NCBI RefSeq assembly: GCF_038397735.1
Contig: NZ_CP151635.1
Coordinates: 1,860,001 to 1,924,000 of the forward strand
Origin: Microbacterium sp. LWH13-1.2
GTDB taxonomy: Bacteria; Actinomycetota; Actinomycetes; Actinomycetales; Microbacteriaceae
Length of the DNA stretch: 64,000 nt
Direction of reading: 5' to 3'
The notes beneath the pieces were generated by a model, which was not told where the DNA came from, ran no database searches, and saw only the letters and a program-made list of their open reading frames with translations. Shown here in pieces: positions 37,187-46,142 of this stretch. Position numbers and translations under genes: made by a program. How positions within the stretch are numbered: position 1 is the first letter of the stretch; each line of letters starts with the position of its first letter.

Positions 37187-37209
37187 GGAGTCCTTTTGGA
37201 GCCCTTGGC
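37187..37209 (+). repeat. Right candidate integrase arm-type site
   Basis: Two tandem GGAGYCCTTY units, 20/23 identical to 34018-34040 and in the same orientation, 55 bp inside attR. Confidence 0.6.
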
Positions 37210-37226
37210 GTTTCCCGGACATGCAG

Positions 37227-37260
37227 AAGGCCCGGAGACTCCTGCGAGTTTCCGGGCCTT
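37227..37260 (-). terminator. Element-borne terminator for tRNA-Pro
   Basis: Stem AAGGCCCGGA (37227-37236) with 37251-37260, six bases past the tRNA 3' end. It lies inside the element and replaces the ancestral hairpin at 33797-33839. Confidence 0.8.
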
Positions 37261-37264
37261 TCTC

Positions 37265-37340
<76 letters not shown>

Positions 37341-37458
37341 TTGTTCTGCACTCTCGCGCAGGCAACTCCCCTATCTTAGCCCCACTCGCGCGTGCTCCGC
37401 GAACCGAGCGCCCGCCGGGCGTTGCGGGGTGTCGGACGCCCGGCGTACGGTCGCATGC

Positions 37459-38043
37459 ATGGTGACGATCACGACTGAGGTGGCGACGGCCGCCCGATGG
37501 GATGACGTGCAGCATGCGCTCACCGGCGGCGGCGACGGTGCGAGCTGTCAGTGCATCTGGCCGATGCTGACGAACAAGGATTGGCATGAGACGACGACTC
37601 CGCAGCGAACGGAGATGCTCCGCGACGAGATCGCCGAGGGTCCGCCTCCTGGCCTGATCGCCTATGTCGACGGCGAGGCCGCGGGGTGGATCCGCATCGG
37701 ACCGCGCTCGATGCAGGCGCGGATTCCGCGCACCCGCATGATCGCCGCCGCCACGGCCGAGCCGTTCGACGACGATTCGGTCTGGGCGGTGACGTGTTTC
37801 GTCGTCCGCCGCGAGCATCGAGGGGCAGGACTCAACCACGAGCTGCTGCGCGCCGCAGTCGATTTCGCGCGTACATCCGGAGCGCGGCTCATAGAGGGCT
37901 ACCCGGTCGACACCCGAGGCGAGAAGAAGCGCACCAACGATCTGTTCCACGGCACGCTGGGCACATTCCTGGCGGCGGGATTCGGGGAGCAGACCGCGAT
38001 GAAGCCCGGTCGCACGCTCGTCACGCTGGAGCTGACGGCGTGA
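37459..38043 (+). CDS. GNAT-family N-acetyltransferase
   Basis: A 194-residue protein with the acetyl-CoA-binding motif VRREHRGAGLNHELLRAA and upstream strands (GLIAYVDGEAAGWIRIGP, VWAVTCFVV). The N-terminus has CQCIWPMLTNKDW, common in a GNAT subgroup of unknown substrate. ATG at 37459. An uncharacterised small-molecule or protein acetyltransferase. Confidence 0.85.
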   Translation: MVTITTEVATAARWDDVQHALTGGGDGASCQCIWPMLTNKDWHETTTPQRTEMLRDEIAEGPPPGLIAYVDGEAAGWIRIGPRSMQARIPRTRMIAAATAEPFDDDSVWAVTCFVVRREHRGAGLNHELLRAAVDFARTSGARLIEGYPVDTRGEKKRTNDLFHGTLGTFLAAGFGEQTAMKPGRTLVTLELTA

Positions 38044-38063
38044 GCGACGACTAGCGTGGGAGC

Positions 38064-38519
38064 ATGAGCGAAGAGCATCCGACCATCGACGACCCCGAGC
38101 TCGGCACCCTCACCCGCGCGACGACCGAGCTCACCGACGGCACGGTCCTCACTCACGACTGGTATGCCGGCGGAACCGTCGTTCAGGGCGCGCCCCTCGA
38201 CCTCATGATCGAGGGCACGAACTCGGACGAGGCGAGCGCGCTGCTCCCCCACGTCCACGAGACCGTCGCCGCTCTCGCGGTTCTCCGACGCCTCGCCTCC
38301 GACGCCATCGTCACGGCGTTCAGCACAGGGACGCCGGAGCAGCACGAGCTCGACGACGCCGCCTCCGATCTCACCCTCGAGACCCTCGAGGCATCCGCCG
38401 ACGGAACCATCGTGTTGCACTTCATCGACTCGTGCGGCGAGCACTTCCCCGAGGGTTACTGGCCCGCAGTGCATCTCGGCACCGACGGCCAGATCACACA
38501 GGTGACCGTCGAGTCCTGA
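38064..38519 (+). CDS. Hypothetical acidic protein (possibly DUF2004-like)
   Basis: A 151-residue acidic protein with SEEHPTIDDPELGTLTRA, LPHVHETVAALAVLRRLASD and YWPAVHLGTDGQITQVTVE. The C-terminal YWPAVHL-type end is reminiscent of DUF2004 proteins, but I am not certain. It starts 20 bp after the acetyltransferase gene, with GGGAG just before the ATG, so it is likely co-transcribed. Confidence 0.65.
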   Translation: MSEEHPTIDDPELGTLTRATTELTDGTVLTHDWYAGGTVVQGAPLDLMIEGTNSDEASALLPHVHETVAALAVLRRLASDAIVTAFSTGTPEQHELDDAASDLTLETLEASADGTIVLHFIDSCGEHFPEGYWPAVHLGTDGQITQVTVES

Positions 38520-38556
38520 CAGCAGGCGTCTGCATCACCCGCCATACGATGGGTGG

Positions 38557-39222
38557 ATGCAACGCCGCTCGTCCGCCCCGCCCCTGTGGTCCTTCATCCC
38601 GTACATCACGGTATCGGCGATCCATGTGGCGTTGCTCGCTCTCGAGAGCCCGGCGGCAGGCCCGAGCAAGTTCCTGCTGATGCCGCTGCTCGCGATCCCC
38701 GTGCTCGTATCGGTGCGCATGATCCGCTCACCTGCCGCTCTGGCGCTGCTCCTCGCGGCCGTCGCGTTCTCCTGGCTCGGCGACAGCGCGGGAGCGCTTT
38801 TCCCCGATGCTCCCGAAGTGCCGCTCATGCTCCTCTTCTTCGGCATCGCACACCTGGCATACATCGCCCTCTTCGTCCGATACCTCGGCCGGGGACGGAT
38901 GCCGTGGTGGGCTCTCGTCTACGCCGCATGGTGGGTCGCGATGCTGGCCCTTCTCGGCCCGCACGCAGGAGCACTGCTCATCGCCGTCGCGGTCTATGGG
39001 CTCGTCCTGGGCGCGACCGCCGCGTTCTCGACCCGGTGTCGCCCACTCGTCGCCGTCGGCGGTGCGTTGTTCCTCGCGAGCGATACGCTGCTGGCGCTCC
39101 GCCTCTTCCTCCCCGACTCGCTCCCCGCCTGGAGCAACCCCGCGATCATGGCGACCTATACGATCGGGCAGGGACTGATCATCGCGGGCGCGCTGATCGC
39201 ACTGAGAAAGCGAGATGCCTGA
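38557..39222 (+). CDS. Lysoplasmalogenase (YhhN/TMEM86 family) membrane protein
   Basis: A 221-residue protein with about eight hydrophobic helices. Family-type pieces are SKFLLMPLLAIPVLV, AFSWLGDSAGALF and FLASDTLLALR, with conserved acidic residues in the membrane (WLGD, SDTL). Members hydrolyse the vinyl-ether bond of lysoplasmalogen; the natural bacterial substrate is less clear. Its TGA shares a base with the ATG of the S4 protein. Confidence 0.82.
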   Translation: MQRRSSAPPLWSFIPYITVSAIHVALLALESPAAGPSKFLLMPLLAIPVLVSVRMIRSPAALALLLAAVAFSWLGDSAGALFPDAPEVPLMLLFFGIAHLAYIALFVRYLGRGRMPWWALVYAAWWVAMLALLGPHAGALLIAVAVYGLVLGATAAFSTRCRPLVAVGGALFLASDTLLALRLFLPDSLPAWSNPAIMATYTIGQGLIIAGALIALRKRDA

Positions 39223-39608
39223 TGGCTGATGCCGCACGGGTCGACAGCTGGCTCTGGGCGATCCGCGTCTATAAGACGCGTTCCGCCGCGACGACTGCAT
39301 GCCGTGCGGGGCATGTACGTGTCAACGGCGAGAAGGTCAAGGCCGCGCAGCACATCCGGATCGGCGACGAACTGCGCGTGCGCATCGCGGGTTTCGACCG
39401 GATCCTCTTCGTCCGCCAGTTGCTCGTCAAGCGCGTCGGGGCTCCACTCGCCGCGTTGGCGTACGAGGACCGCACTCCGGAACGCGAGCCGCAGGCGGCG
39501 CTGGGACTGCGCGATCGAGGGGCGGGCAGGCCCACGAAACGCGAGCGACGGGACATCGACCGGCTGCGCGGGCGCAGCGCGGAGGATGACGGTATATTCC
39601 ACGGCTAG
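39222..39608 (+). CDS. S4-domain RNA-binding protein (Hsp15-like)
   Basis: A 128-residue protein beginning ADAARVDSWLWAIRVYKTRS, followed by ACRAGHVRVNGEKVKAAQ, the S4 RNA-binding fold, and a basic C-terminal tail (GRPTKRERRDIDRLRG). Hsp15 in Escherichia coli recycles stalled 50S subunits carrying peptidyl-tRNA. ATG overlaps the previous stop (TGATG). Confidence 0.9.
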   Translation: MADAARVDSWLWAIRVYKTRSAATTACRAGHVRVNGEKVKAAQHIRIGDELRVRIAGFDRILFVRQLLVKRVGAPLAALAYEDRTPEREPQAALGLRDRGAGRPTKRERRDIDRLRGRSAEDDGIFHG

Positions 39609-39620
39609 CCCTGTGTCAGT

Positions 39621-39636
39621 TCGAACATATCTTCTA
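39621..39636 (+). promoter_or_regulatory. Candidate LexA (SOS) box before the DUF222-HNH gene
   Basis: TCGAAC-ATAT-CTTCTA matches TCGAAC-N4-GTTCGA at 10 of 12 positions, with a perfect left half, 10 bp before the ATG at 39647. LexA boxes are known in front of 13E12/DUF222 genes in other Actinobacteria. Confidence 0.65.
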
Positions 39637-39646
39637 AACTGGAGGC

Positions 39647-41101
39647 ATGGCTCAGCGCACCGATCTCGACCTCGATCTCGAGGAGCGCTGTCGCCTGCTC
39701 GATGAGTGGGTCGACACGCGGCGTCGGATCGCTGCCCTCGAGGCCGAGTCCTACGCGCTCCTCGTCGAACGCATCGGCGTGCACAACCGTGACGTCACCG
39801 AGAGCCCACACCACCGCGATGCGATCTATCGCTCGATGATCGCGGAGTACTCCGCAGCCGGGCACATTCCCAAGGGCTCGATCGAGTACGCATTCACCGA
39901 CGCCCGCACCCTGTCACTGTCATTGCCTGCCGTCTTCGCATCCTTCGCCGCCGGCTCGATCACTGCGCACCATGTCCGTGAGATCGTGCGAGCCAGTGAG
40001 ATCGTCGACGACGCCATCCGCGACGGACGCGTGGAAGCCGCGACCATGGGCCTCTACGAGTCCGCAGTGCTCGTGATCGCCGAGCACGACACCGCGTCGC
40101 GCACGAAGTCCCACGCTCGAAAGGTCGCGGCCGGCCTCGTAGGCGAGACCGTCGTCGAGACTCAGCGCCGGGCGGAAGCCGAACGCTGCGTCAGCGTCAG
40201 GTCCGTCGGCGATGGCCTGGCTGCCCTCACGGCGATTCTGCCCGAGTGGGTCGCCGTGGCGATCTCCGATCGACTCACACAGATGGCACGACACATCGAT
40301 CGCACTCGCGACGAGCGAGAGCCGATCCTCGACCCGCTGGAAGACACCGAGAACTCGTTGCGCCTCTCCGACCTCTCCCCCGATGATCCGCGATACGACG
40401 CGTACTTCAAAGCCGGAGTCATCGCTGCCGACGGCACCTTCGTCCTCGATCCGCTCGCTGGTCTGATCGACCCGATGACCGATCCTTCCAGCCCCGACAT
40501 CGAGCATCTCTCCCGCGACACCCGCACGTTCGACCAGATCCGCGCAGATGTCCTCGCCGACCTGCTGCTCGCCGCCGACCCGAGTGAAGCGAACGGCACC
40601 GGGCTCGAGAACATCTCGGCCCGCATCCAGGTCACGGTCGCCGCGAGCACTCTCACCGGAGACGACGATCGACCGGCCGAACTCGACGGCCACGGGCCAC
40701 TCGATCCCGATGTCGCCCGCGGGCTCGCGGGGCGTTGCACGGGATGGGCGCGCCTGTTCCTCGACGCGGCGGGGCTGGTCACCGAAACCGACGCATACTC
40801 CCCCACAGAGCAGATGAAGCGGTTCCTCCGAGCGCGGGATGAGCACTGCAGGTTCCCTGGGTGCAGGATGCCGGTGCACCGATGCGAGATCGACCACAAC
40901 CACGACCATGCGCGCGGCGGGCGGACACGCGTCGACAATCTCAGCCACTTCTGCACCACACACCACTCGCTCAAGCACCCCGACATCGATGAACGCTACC
41001 GATGGACCGCCCGGCAGACCTCCGATGGGACGGTCACCTGGACGAGTCCGCTCGGCCGCAGATACTCCGACCCACCCCGTCGACGAGTCATGTTCGTCTG
41101 A
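39647..41101 (+). CDS. DUF222 / HNH endonuclease-domain protein (13E12 family)
   Basis: A 484-residue protein. The N-terminal two thirds are DUF222 (HVREIVRASEIVDDAIRDG, LAALTAILPEWVAVAI). The C-terminal HNH nuclease has CRFPGCRMPVHRCEIDHNHD and NLSHFCTTHHSLKH, with zinc cysteines and the HNH histidines intact. These genes are multicopy in actinobacterial genomes and are often LexA-controlled; the biological role is unsettled. GGAGG is just before ATG 39647. Its last codons (ATGTTCGTCTGA) are repeated in tandem right after the stop. Confidence 0.9.
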   Translation: MAQRTDLDLDLEERCRLLDEWVDTRRRIAALEAESYALLVERIGVHNRDVTESPHHRDAIYRSMIAEYSAAGHIPKGSIEYAFTDARTLSLSLPAVFASFAAGSITAHHVREIVRASEIVDDAIRDGRVEAATMGLYESAVLVIAEHDTASRTKSHARKVAAGLVGETVVETQRRAEAERCVSVRSVGDGLAALTAILPEWVAVAISDRLTQMARHIDRTRDEREPILDPLEDTENSLRLSDLSPDDPRYDAYFKAGVIAADGTFVLDPLAGLIDPMTDPSSPDIEHLSRDTRTFDQIRADVLADLLLAADPSEANGTGLENISARIQVTVAASTLTGDDDRPAELDGHGPLDPDVARGLAGRCTGWARLFLDAAGLVTETDAYSPTEQMKRFLRARDEHCRFPGCRMPVHRCEIDHNHDHARGGRTRVDNLSHFCTTHHSLKHPDIDERYRWTARQTSDGTVTWTSPLGRRYSDPPRRRVMFV

Positions 41102-41114
41102 CATGTTCGTCTGA
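41089..41114. repeat. 13-bp tandem duplication at the HNH gene stop
   Basis: CATGTTCGTCTGA occurs twice in a row (41089-41101 and 41102-41114). The second copy contains a free ATG-TTC-GTC-TGA. Confidence 0.95.
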
Positions 41115-41175
41115 CATTCACGACGAACGGCGCGACTCTCTCCGCGGCAGGCCGGGGGCGCCAGAACGCGCGGAC

Positions 41176-41230
41176 GCACAGCCGCACAGCCGCACAGACG
41201 CACAGACGCACAGACGCACAGCCGCACAGG
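41176..41230. repeat. 8-bp tandem repeat (GCACAGMC)x7
   Basis: Seven tandem octamers of GCACAGCC or GCACAGAC between the HNH gene and the convergent membrane gene. Non-coding. An 8-bp unit is unusual, and copy number could vary between strains. Confidence 0.92.
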
Positions 41231-41259
41231 CCCACGGCGCTTCGCTGCCCTGCCTCGAC

Positions 41260-41721
41260 TCAGTTCGCCGAGGGCGCGGTCGCTTTCATCACGATGTAGA
41301 AGGCCGCAATGAGTGCCGCCGCTATGAGGAAGATCACGACGAAGGCCACGACGGCTCCGATCACGAACACGATCATGAAGAGCGCGTTGAGCGCGGCGAT
41401 GATCGCTGCGGCTCTCAGCGCACGACGGGTCACCGATCCGGGGGCAGCTGCATCGCGCGGTCCACCGCGGGAGCTCAGAACATCCCACGCACGGGCGCGG
41501 GTCGCGCGGACGATGGTTACCACGAGCAGCACCACCGAGATCCAGAAGGCGCTGAAGGCGATCGCATTGCCGAAAGGGAAGAACAGGAAACGCAGAGGGA
41601 AGTAGCTGTCACCACCGAACATGGCCAGGTGCACCGCGACCGTTCCGCTGATCGCGGCGCCGACGCCGATCGCATCGCCCACACGATCCGCAGCCGACGG
41701 CGGAACCCGATTCCGGCTCAT
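41260..41721 (-). CDS. Hypothetical membrane protein
   Basis: A 153-residue protein with about four hydrophobic helices (around residues 20-35, 52-75, 100-115 and 117-140), short charged loops and no recognised family. ATG at 41721 overlaps the stop of the Nudix-NYN gene (ATGA), so they are translated together. Loop arginines (VRATRARAWDV, GSVTRRALR) suggest cytoplasmic sides. Confidence 0.7.
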   Translation of the reverse strand: MSRNRVPPSAADRVGDAIGVGAAISGTVAVHLAMFGGDSYFPLRFLFFPFGNAIAFSAFWISVVLLVVTIVRATRARAWDVLSSRGGPRDAAAPGSVTRRALRAAAIIAALNALFMIVFVIGAVVAFVVIFLIAAALIAAFYIVMKATAPSAN

Positions 41722-42653
41722 GGCGCCGCGTCGAGGGTGCCGAGCAGCCATCCTGCGGACTGCACCTGCGACGCCCCGGCCGCGAAGACTCGATCCTGCA
41801 GCTCGCGATCGCTCGTCACGGCCACGACGCGTTGGCCCGCGCGAACTCGACGCTCGACCTCGGCGACGATCGTGTCGTCACCGGCGGCATCCGCCTCGAC
41901 CACCGACACCACACCGGACGGAAGCAGCGGGGCGGACTCGTCCGTCTCCGGTGCCGAGATCCCACGAGCGCGACCCTCGACCACGAGCGCGATCTCCGGG
42001 AACCAGGTCGTTCCGCCGATGCCGAGGCCAGACGCCGGCACGGCGAGCCCGTCCAGACGCGAGGCGAGGCGCGTCGCGGCACCGGCACGGTCCTTCCACC
42101 ATCCGTCCGGCACGGAACCGACGACGTTGGCACCATCCACGACAAGGGACGGCCGCACGTCGAGCAGTTCCCGCAGCGTAGGCCAGGCGCTGCCGAACCC
42201 CGGATGCAGGGGACGTGAATCGACCTCGTCCACCGGTACCCATTCGAGAGCCACGCTCTCGGGATCGCTGATCACCGGCTCGAACGGCCGTACCACGTCG
42301 GCGATCACGGTCGTGTACGACCAGACATCCAGATCGAGCACGCTCGTGAAGCGCGGGCGGACCGAGCCGTCCGGCACGCCTGCTTCCTCCTGCGCCTCGC
42401 GCACTGCGCCCACGATCGCGCTCTCCCCCGCGTGCAGAGCACCGCCCGGCAGACCCCAGGTTCCGCCGAAATGGCTCCAGGAGACCCGGTGCTGCAGAAG
42501 GATCCCGCGCTCGTGGTCGAACGCGAGCAGCCCGGCCGCACCGAAGCGCCCCCAGTACTTCTCCCCCGACGGCGCGATCACCCAGGCATCACCAGGGTTC
42601 CGCGGCCCGTCCGGGCGACGAGGTTCACCGGCAGCGGGAGGTACGACAGTCAC
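41718..42653 (-). CDS. Nudix hydrolase fused to a NYN/PIN-like domain
   Basis: A 311-residue fusion. The Nudix box is complete at residues 71-92 (G71, E77, R85, E86, E89, E90, G92; visible as REAQEEAG). From about 167 a PIN/NYN-like domain follows: LVVDGANVVG (D173, N176), an acidic DD at 259-260 and VAVTSDRELQDRV (D282), as in YacP-type nucleases. So a nucleotide pyrophosphohydrolase and a probable ribonuclease sit in one chain. Start GTG 42653. It overlaps the membrane gene and is preceded by a 115-bp gap after the der terminator. Confidence 0.85.
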   Translation of the reverse strand: MTVVPPAAGEPRRPDGPRNPGDAWVIAPSGEKYWGRFGAAGLLAFDHERGILLQHRVSWSHFGGTWGLPGGALHAGESAIVGAVREAQEEAGVPDGSVRPRFTSVLDLDVWSYTTVIADVVRPFEPVISDPESVALEWVPVDEVDSRPLHPGFGSAWPTLRELLDVRPSLVVDGANVVGSVPDGWWKDRAGAATRLASRLDGLAVPASGLGIGGTTWFPEIALVVEGRARGISAPETDESAPLLPSGVVSVVEADAAGDDTIVAEVERRVRAGQRVVAVTSDRELQDRVFAAGASQVQSAGWLLGTLDAAP

Positions 42654-42768
42654 CCCTTCAGCCTGTCACAGCATCCGGGTATCGGCATCCGCGCGGGTCA
42701 TATGCGGGAACAGCCGCCCTGGCGGACGGCAGTTCCGGAGCACTCGCATCGACGCCCGGCAGACACAA

Positions 42769-42798
42769 CTGTGCCCGCGCGAATTCGCGCGGGCACAG
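42769..42798 (-). terminator. Hairpin after der
   Basis: 13-bp perfect stem CTGTGCCCGCGCG (42769-42781) with 42786-42798 and an AATT loop, 18 bp past the der stop. It closes the long housekeeping gene run. Region 42654-42768 is presumably the Nudix-NYN promoter. Confidence 0.88.
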
Positions 42799-42816
42799 CG
42801 GCGACTCGGATGCGAC

Positions 42817-44337
42817 TCAGCGCTGGCGCTTCTCGCGGACGCGCATGTTGATGACGATCGGGGTTCCGTCGAACTCGTACAGCTCGCGAAGGCGACGCTG
42901 GATGAATCGGCGGTATCCCGGGTCAAGGAATCCGGTCGTGAACAGCACGAACGTCGGCGGACGCGTCGACGCCTGGGTGCCGAACAGGATGCGCGGCTGC
43001 TTTCCTCCACGCAGCGGGTGCGGGTGCTCGGCGACGAGTTCGGCGAGGAAGGCATTGAACTTGCCCGTCGGGATACGACGATCCCAGTTCTCGAGAGCCG
43101 TCTCGAGCGCGGGCACCAGCTTGTCGAGGTGACGGCCGGTCTTGGCCGAGATGTTCACGCGCGGAGCCCAGGCGACGTGCGCCAGGTCCTGCTCGATCTC
43201 ACGCTCGAGGTAGCGGCGGCGGTCCGCGTTCTCGAGATCGTCGTCGTTGAGACGATCCCACTTGTTGAACGCGAGCACGAGCGAGCGACCGGACTCGAGC
43301 ACGAGATCGATGATGCGCACGTCCTGCTCGCTGATCGTCTCGGAGACATCGAGGACGACGACTGCGACCTCGGCCTTCTCGAGAGCAGCCGAGGTGCGCA
43401 GCGAGGCGTAGAAGTCAGCGCCCTGCGCCATGTGCACGCGGCGACGGATGCCGGCGGTGTCGACCAGGCGCCACAGCTTGCCGCCGAGCTCGACGATCTC
43501 GTCGACCGGGTCGCGGGTCGTACCCGCGAGGTCGTTGACGACCACTCGCTCCTCGCCTGCGGCCTTGTTGAGCAGCGAGGACTTGCCGACGTTCGGGCGA
43601 CCGAGGATCGCGACGCGACGAGGTCCACCGATCTCCGCTTTCGCGACCGCCGAGACATCCGGAAGCGTCTTCAGCAGAGCGTCGAGAAGGTCGGCGACTC
43701 CACGACCGTGGATCGCCGAGACCGGGTGGGGCTCACCGAGTCCGAGGTTCCAGAGAGCCGCGGCCTCGGGCTCCTGGCGGGCGTCGTCGATCTTGTTCGC
43801 GACGAGGAAGACGGGCTTGCCGCTCTTGCGCAGCAGCTTCACGACGTGCTCGTCGGTCGACGTGGCGCCGACCATCGCGTCGACGACGAACAGCACGACA
43901 TCGGCGAGATCGATCGCGACCTCTGCCTGAGCGGCGACGGAGCGGTCGATACCACGAGCGTCGGGCTCCCAGCCTCCGGTGTCGACGAGCGAGAAGCGAC
44001 GGTCGGCCCACTCGGCCTTGTACGTCACGCGGTCGCGGGTCACACCGGGGGTGTCCTCGACGACGGCTTCGCGGCGGCCGAGGATGCGGTTCACGAGCGC
44101 GGACTTGCCCACGTTCGGTCGTCCGACGATCGCGACGACCGGCAGCGCGGGGAAGAACTGGATCCCGTCCTCGCCCATCGTGATCCCGGCGAGAAGCGCA
44201 GCATCCTCATCGTCCAGGTCGTAGTCGGCGAGACCCGCACGCAGCGTCTCGGCGCGCGCCTCGGCGAGCTGCTCGTCGAGCTGCTCCATCTTCTCGGCGA
44301 GCTGGTCGGGGCCGCCTTCGTATTCGTCGTCAGCCAT
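42817..44337 (-). CDS. der: Ribosome biogenesis GTPase Der (EngA)
   Basis: A 506-residue double GTPase for 50S assembly. The first P-loop is GRPNVGKS at 72-79 with DTPGVTRDR and NKID; the second GRPNVGKS lies in the middle of the chain with DLAGTTRDP and NKWD. A C-terminal KH-like domain ends [10 protein letters not shown]. An acidic N-terminal extension of about 65 residues ([14 protein letters not shown]) precedes the first G domain, as in many Actinobacteria. ATG at 44337 overlaps the cmk stop by eight bases. Confidence 0.97.
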   Translation of the reverse strand: MADDEYEGGPDQLAEKMEQLDEQLAEARAETLRAGLADYDLDDEDAALLAGITMGEDGIQFFPALPVVAIVGRPNVGKSALVNRILGRREAVVEDTPGVTRDRVTYKAEWADRRFSLVDTGGWEPDARGIDRSVAAQAEVAIDLADVVLFVVDAMVGATSTDEHVVKLLRKSGKPVFLVANKIDDARQEPEAAALWNLGLGEPHPVSAIHGRGVADLLDALLKTLPDVSAVAKAEIGGPRRVAILGRPNVGKSSLLNKAAGEERVVVNDLAGTTRDPVDEIVELGGKLWRLVDTAGIRRRVHMAQGADFYASLRTSAALEKAEVAVVVLDVSETISEQDVRIIDLVLESGRSLVLAFNKWDRLNDDDLENADRRRYLEREIEQDLAHVAWAPRVNISAKTGRHLDKLVPALETALENWDRRIPTGKFNAFLAELVAEHPHPLRGGKQPRILFGTQASTRPPTFVLFTTGFLDPGYRRFIQRRLRELYEFDGTPIVINMRVREKRQR

Positions 44338-45004
44338 GGTGTACTCCTCGGATTCGTTCGATCACCGTGAGGACGGCGTCGATGGTCTGTGGGAAATCGA
44401 GCTCCGTCGAATCGACGACCTCGACGCCCTCTGCGGCGTTCAGGAAGTCGACGACGGCGCTGTCGGATGCGTCGCGCTTGTGCAGTGCGGCGGCGACGGC
44501 TTCGGCGTTCTCGCCGGCGAGTTCGCCGGCACGTCGTGCGGCGCGCACCTCGGGCGCGGCCGTGAGAAGGATGCGGACGGGTGCGTCCGGGGCGACGACG
44601 GTCGTGATGTCACGCCCCTCGACGACGACGGCAGGGTACGGCGCGTCGGCGACGAGAGAGCGGAACAGATGGTTGACCTGCTCGCGCACCTCGGGCACTC
44701 TCGCGACCCCGCTCACGGCGCCGGAGACCGACGGCTCGCGGATCGCGTCGGTGACGTCCACGTCGCCGACCTGCACGGTGCGGTCGTCGGGGTCGAGGCC
44801 CAGGCGCACCGGGAACTCGGCAACCGCGGCGAGGACGGCTTCGGCATCCGCCGTGTCCGCACCCCGGTCGAGAACATGCCAGGCGAGTGCGCGGTAGGCG
44901 GAGCCGGTGTCCAGGTAGCCGAATCCGAGCTTGCGGGCGACGGCCTTGGACACGCTGGACTTGCCGGAGCCGGCCGGTCCGTCGATGGCGATGAAATCAG
45001 TCAT
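44330..45004 (-). CDS. cmk: Cytidylate kinase
   Basis: A 224-residue (d)CMP kinase. P-loop GPAGSGKS at 9-16, then [13 protein letters not shown] and [17 protein letters not shown], the type-specific CMP-binding region. ATG at 45004 overlaps the tyrA stop by eight bases, and its own stop overlaps der, so tyrA-cmk-der are tightly coupled. Confidence 0.96.
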   Translation of the reverse strand: MTDFIAIDGPAGSGKSSVSKAVARKLGFGYLDTGSAYRALAWHVLDRGADTADAEAVLAAVAEFPVRLGLDPDDRTVQVGDVDVTDAIREPSVSGAVSGVARVPEVREQVNHLFRSLVADAPYPAVVVEGRDITTVVAPDAPVRILLTAAPEVRAARRAGELAGENAEAVAAALHKRDASDSAVVDFLNAAEGVEVVDSTELDFPQTIDAVLTVIERIRGVHHG

Positions 45005-46142
45005 TGGTGGTACCTGCAATCCGCCAGCCGCGTTCCTGGAGTCCGGTGATCGCCCCGTGCAGTGCAGCGGGCTCGACGCTGATCTCGGCGAGACCGAACT
45101 GCGCGCCCGGTGAGTGCTCGAGGCGGAGGTCCTCGACGTTCACGCCGAGCTCGCCGAGTTCGCCGAACAGTCGACCGAGCTGACCTGCGGTGTCGTCGAT
45201 CATGACGACGAGGGACTCGAACCTCTGGTTCTGCCCGTGCTTGCCCGGCAGACGTTCGACGCCGTCGTTGCCCTGCCGGATGGTCTCGGCCACCACGCGC
45301 CGGGCGCCGGGCGCCTCAGGGGCGCGCAGGGCGTCCGACACCTCACGGAGATCGGCTGCCAGAGCGTCGAGGATCTCCACGACGGGCTCGGCGTTCGCGC
45401 CGAGGATCTGCACCCAGAGCTCAGGGGCGGATGCCGCGATGCGCGTCGTGTCACGCACACCCTGGCCCGACAGGCGCAGCGCGCCCTCATCGGCCACCGC
45501 GAGCCGTCCGGCGAGGAGGCTGGCGACGACCTGCGGAACGTGCGACGTGAGAGCGACGGAGCGGTCGTGCTCCTCCGGGGTCATCTCGAGCGGCATCGCG
45601 CCGACGTCGAGCGCGAGGGCCTCGACCAGAGCGAGGTCTGCGGCCCTGGTGTCGGCATCGCGGCAGACGACCCAGGGGCGACCGATGAAGAGGTCGGCGC
45701 GTGCGGAGATCGCTCCGCCGCGCTCGCGTCCGGCGAGAGGGTGCGAGCCGATGTAGCGCGTGATGTCGACACCGCGGTCGCGCAGACTGCGGAACGGCTC
45801 GAGCTTCACGCTCGCGACGTCCGTGACGACGGCGTCGGGGAATCGGGCCAGCTCCGCCTCGATCACGTCGGCGGTGACGTCCGGCGGCACGGCGACGACG
45901 ATGAGCGTCGGTGCGTCGTCGTCGGCCACGGCACGACCTGCGCCGTAGTCGATCGCCAGGCGCAGCTGCGCGGGTGAGGTGTCGGCGAGGACGACGTCGA
46001 TGCCCTTGGCGCGGAGCGCGTGGCCGATGCTCGCGCCGAGCAGACCGGCGCCGACGACGCGCACGGTTCCGGAGAGCCTGGCCGCGATTCGCGGCGCGAC
46101 GGAACTCCGAGCCCCCGTGGGCGCACTCGTCGTATCGGTCAC
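44997..46142 (-). CDS. tyrA: Prephenate dehydrogenase with ACT domain
   Basis: A 381-residue NAD(P)-dependent enzyme of tyrosine synthesis. The Rossmann motif VVGAGLLGASIG is at about 29-40; the prephenate-binding region has IGSHPLAGRERGGA and LTSHVPQVVAS. A C-terminal ACT domain (VVMIDDTAGQLGRLFGELGE, from about residue 315) suggests feedback control, probably by tyrosine. GTG start at 46142 overlaps the rluB stop by four bases (GTGA). Confidence 0.95.
   Translation of the reverse strand: MTDTTSAPTGARSSVAPRIAARLSGTVRVVGAGLLGASIGHALRAKGIDVVLADTSPAQLRLAIDYGAGRAVADDDAPTLIVVAVPPDVTADVIEAELARFPDAVVTDVASVKLEPFRSLRDRGVDITRYIGSHPLAGRERGGAISARADLFIGRPWVVCRDADTRAADLALVEALALDVGAMPLEMTPEEHDRSVALTSHVPQVVASLLAGRLAVADEGALRLSGQGVRDTTRIAASAPELWVQILGANAEPVVEILDALAADLREVSDALRAPEAPGARRVVAETIRQGNDGVERLPGKHGQNQRFESLVVMIDDTAGQLGRLFGELGELGVNVEDLRLEHSPGAQFGLAEISVEPAALHGAITGLQERGWRIAGTTND

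Noticed and set aside
41002..44370. A 1122-codon open frame on the plus strand
   Set aside because: Antisense to der and Nudix-NYN and runs through the octamer repeat; it is a shadow of GC-rich coding.
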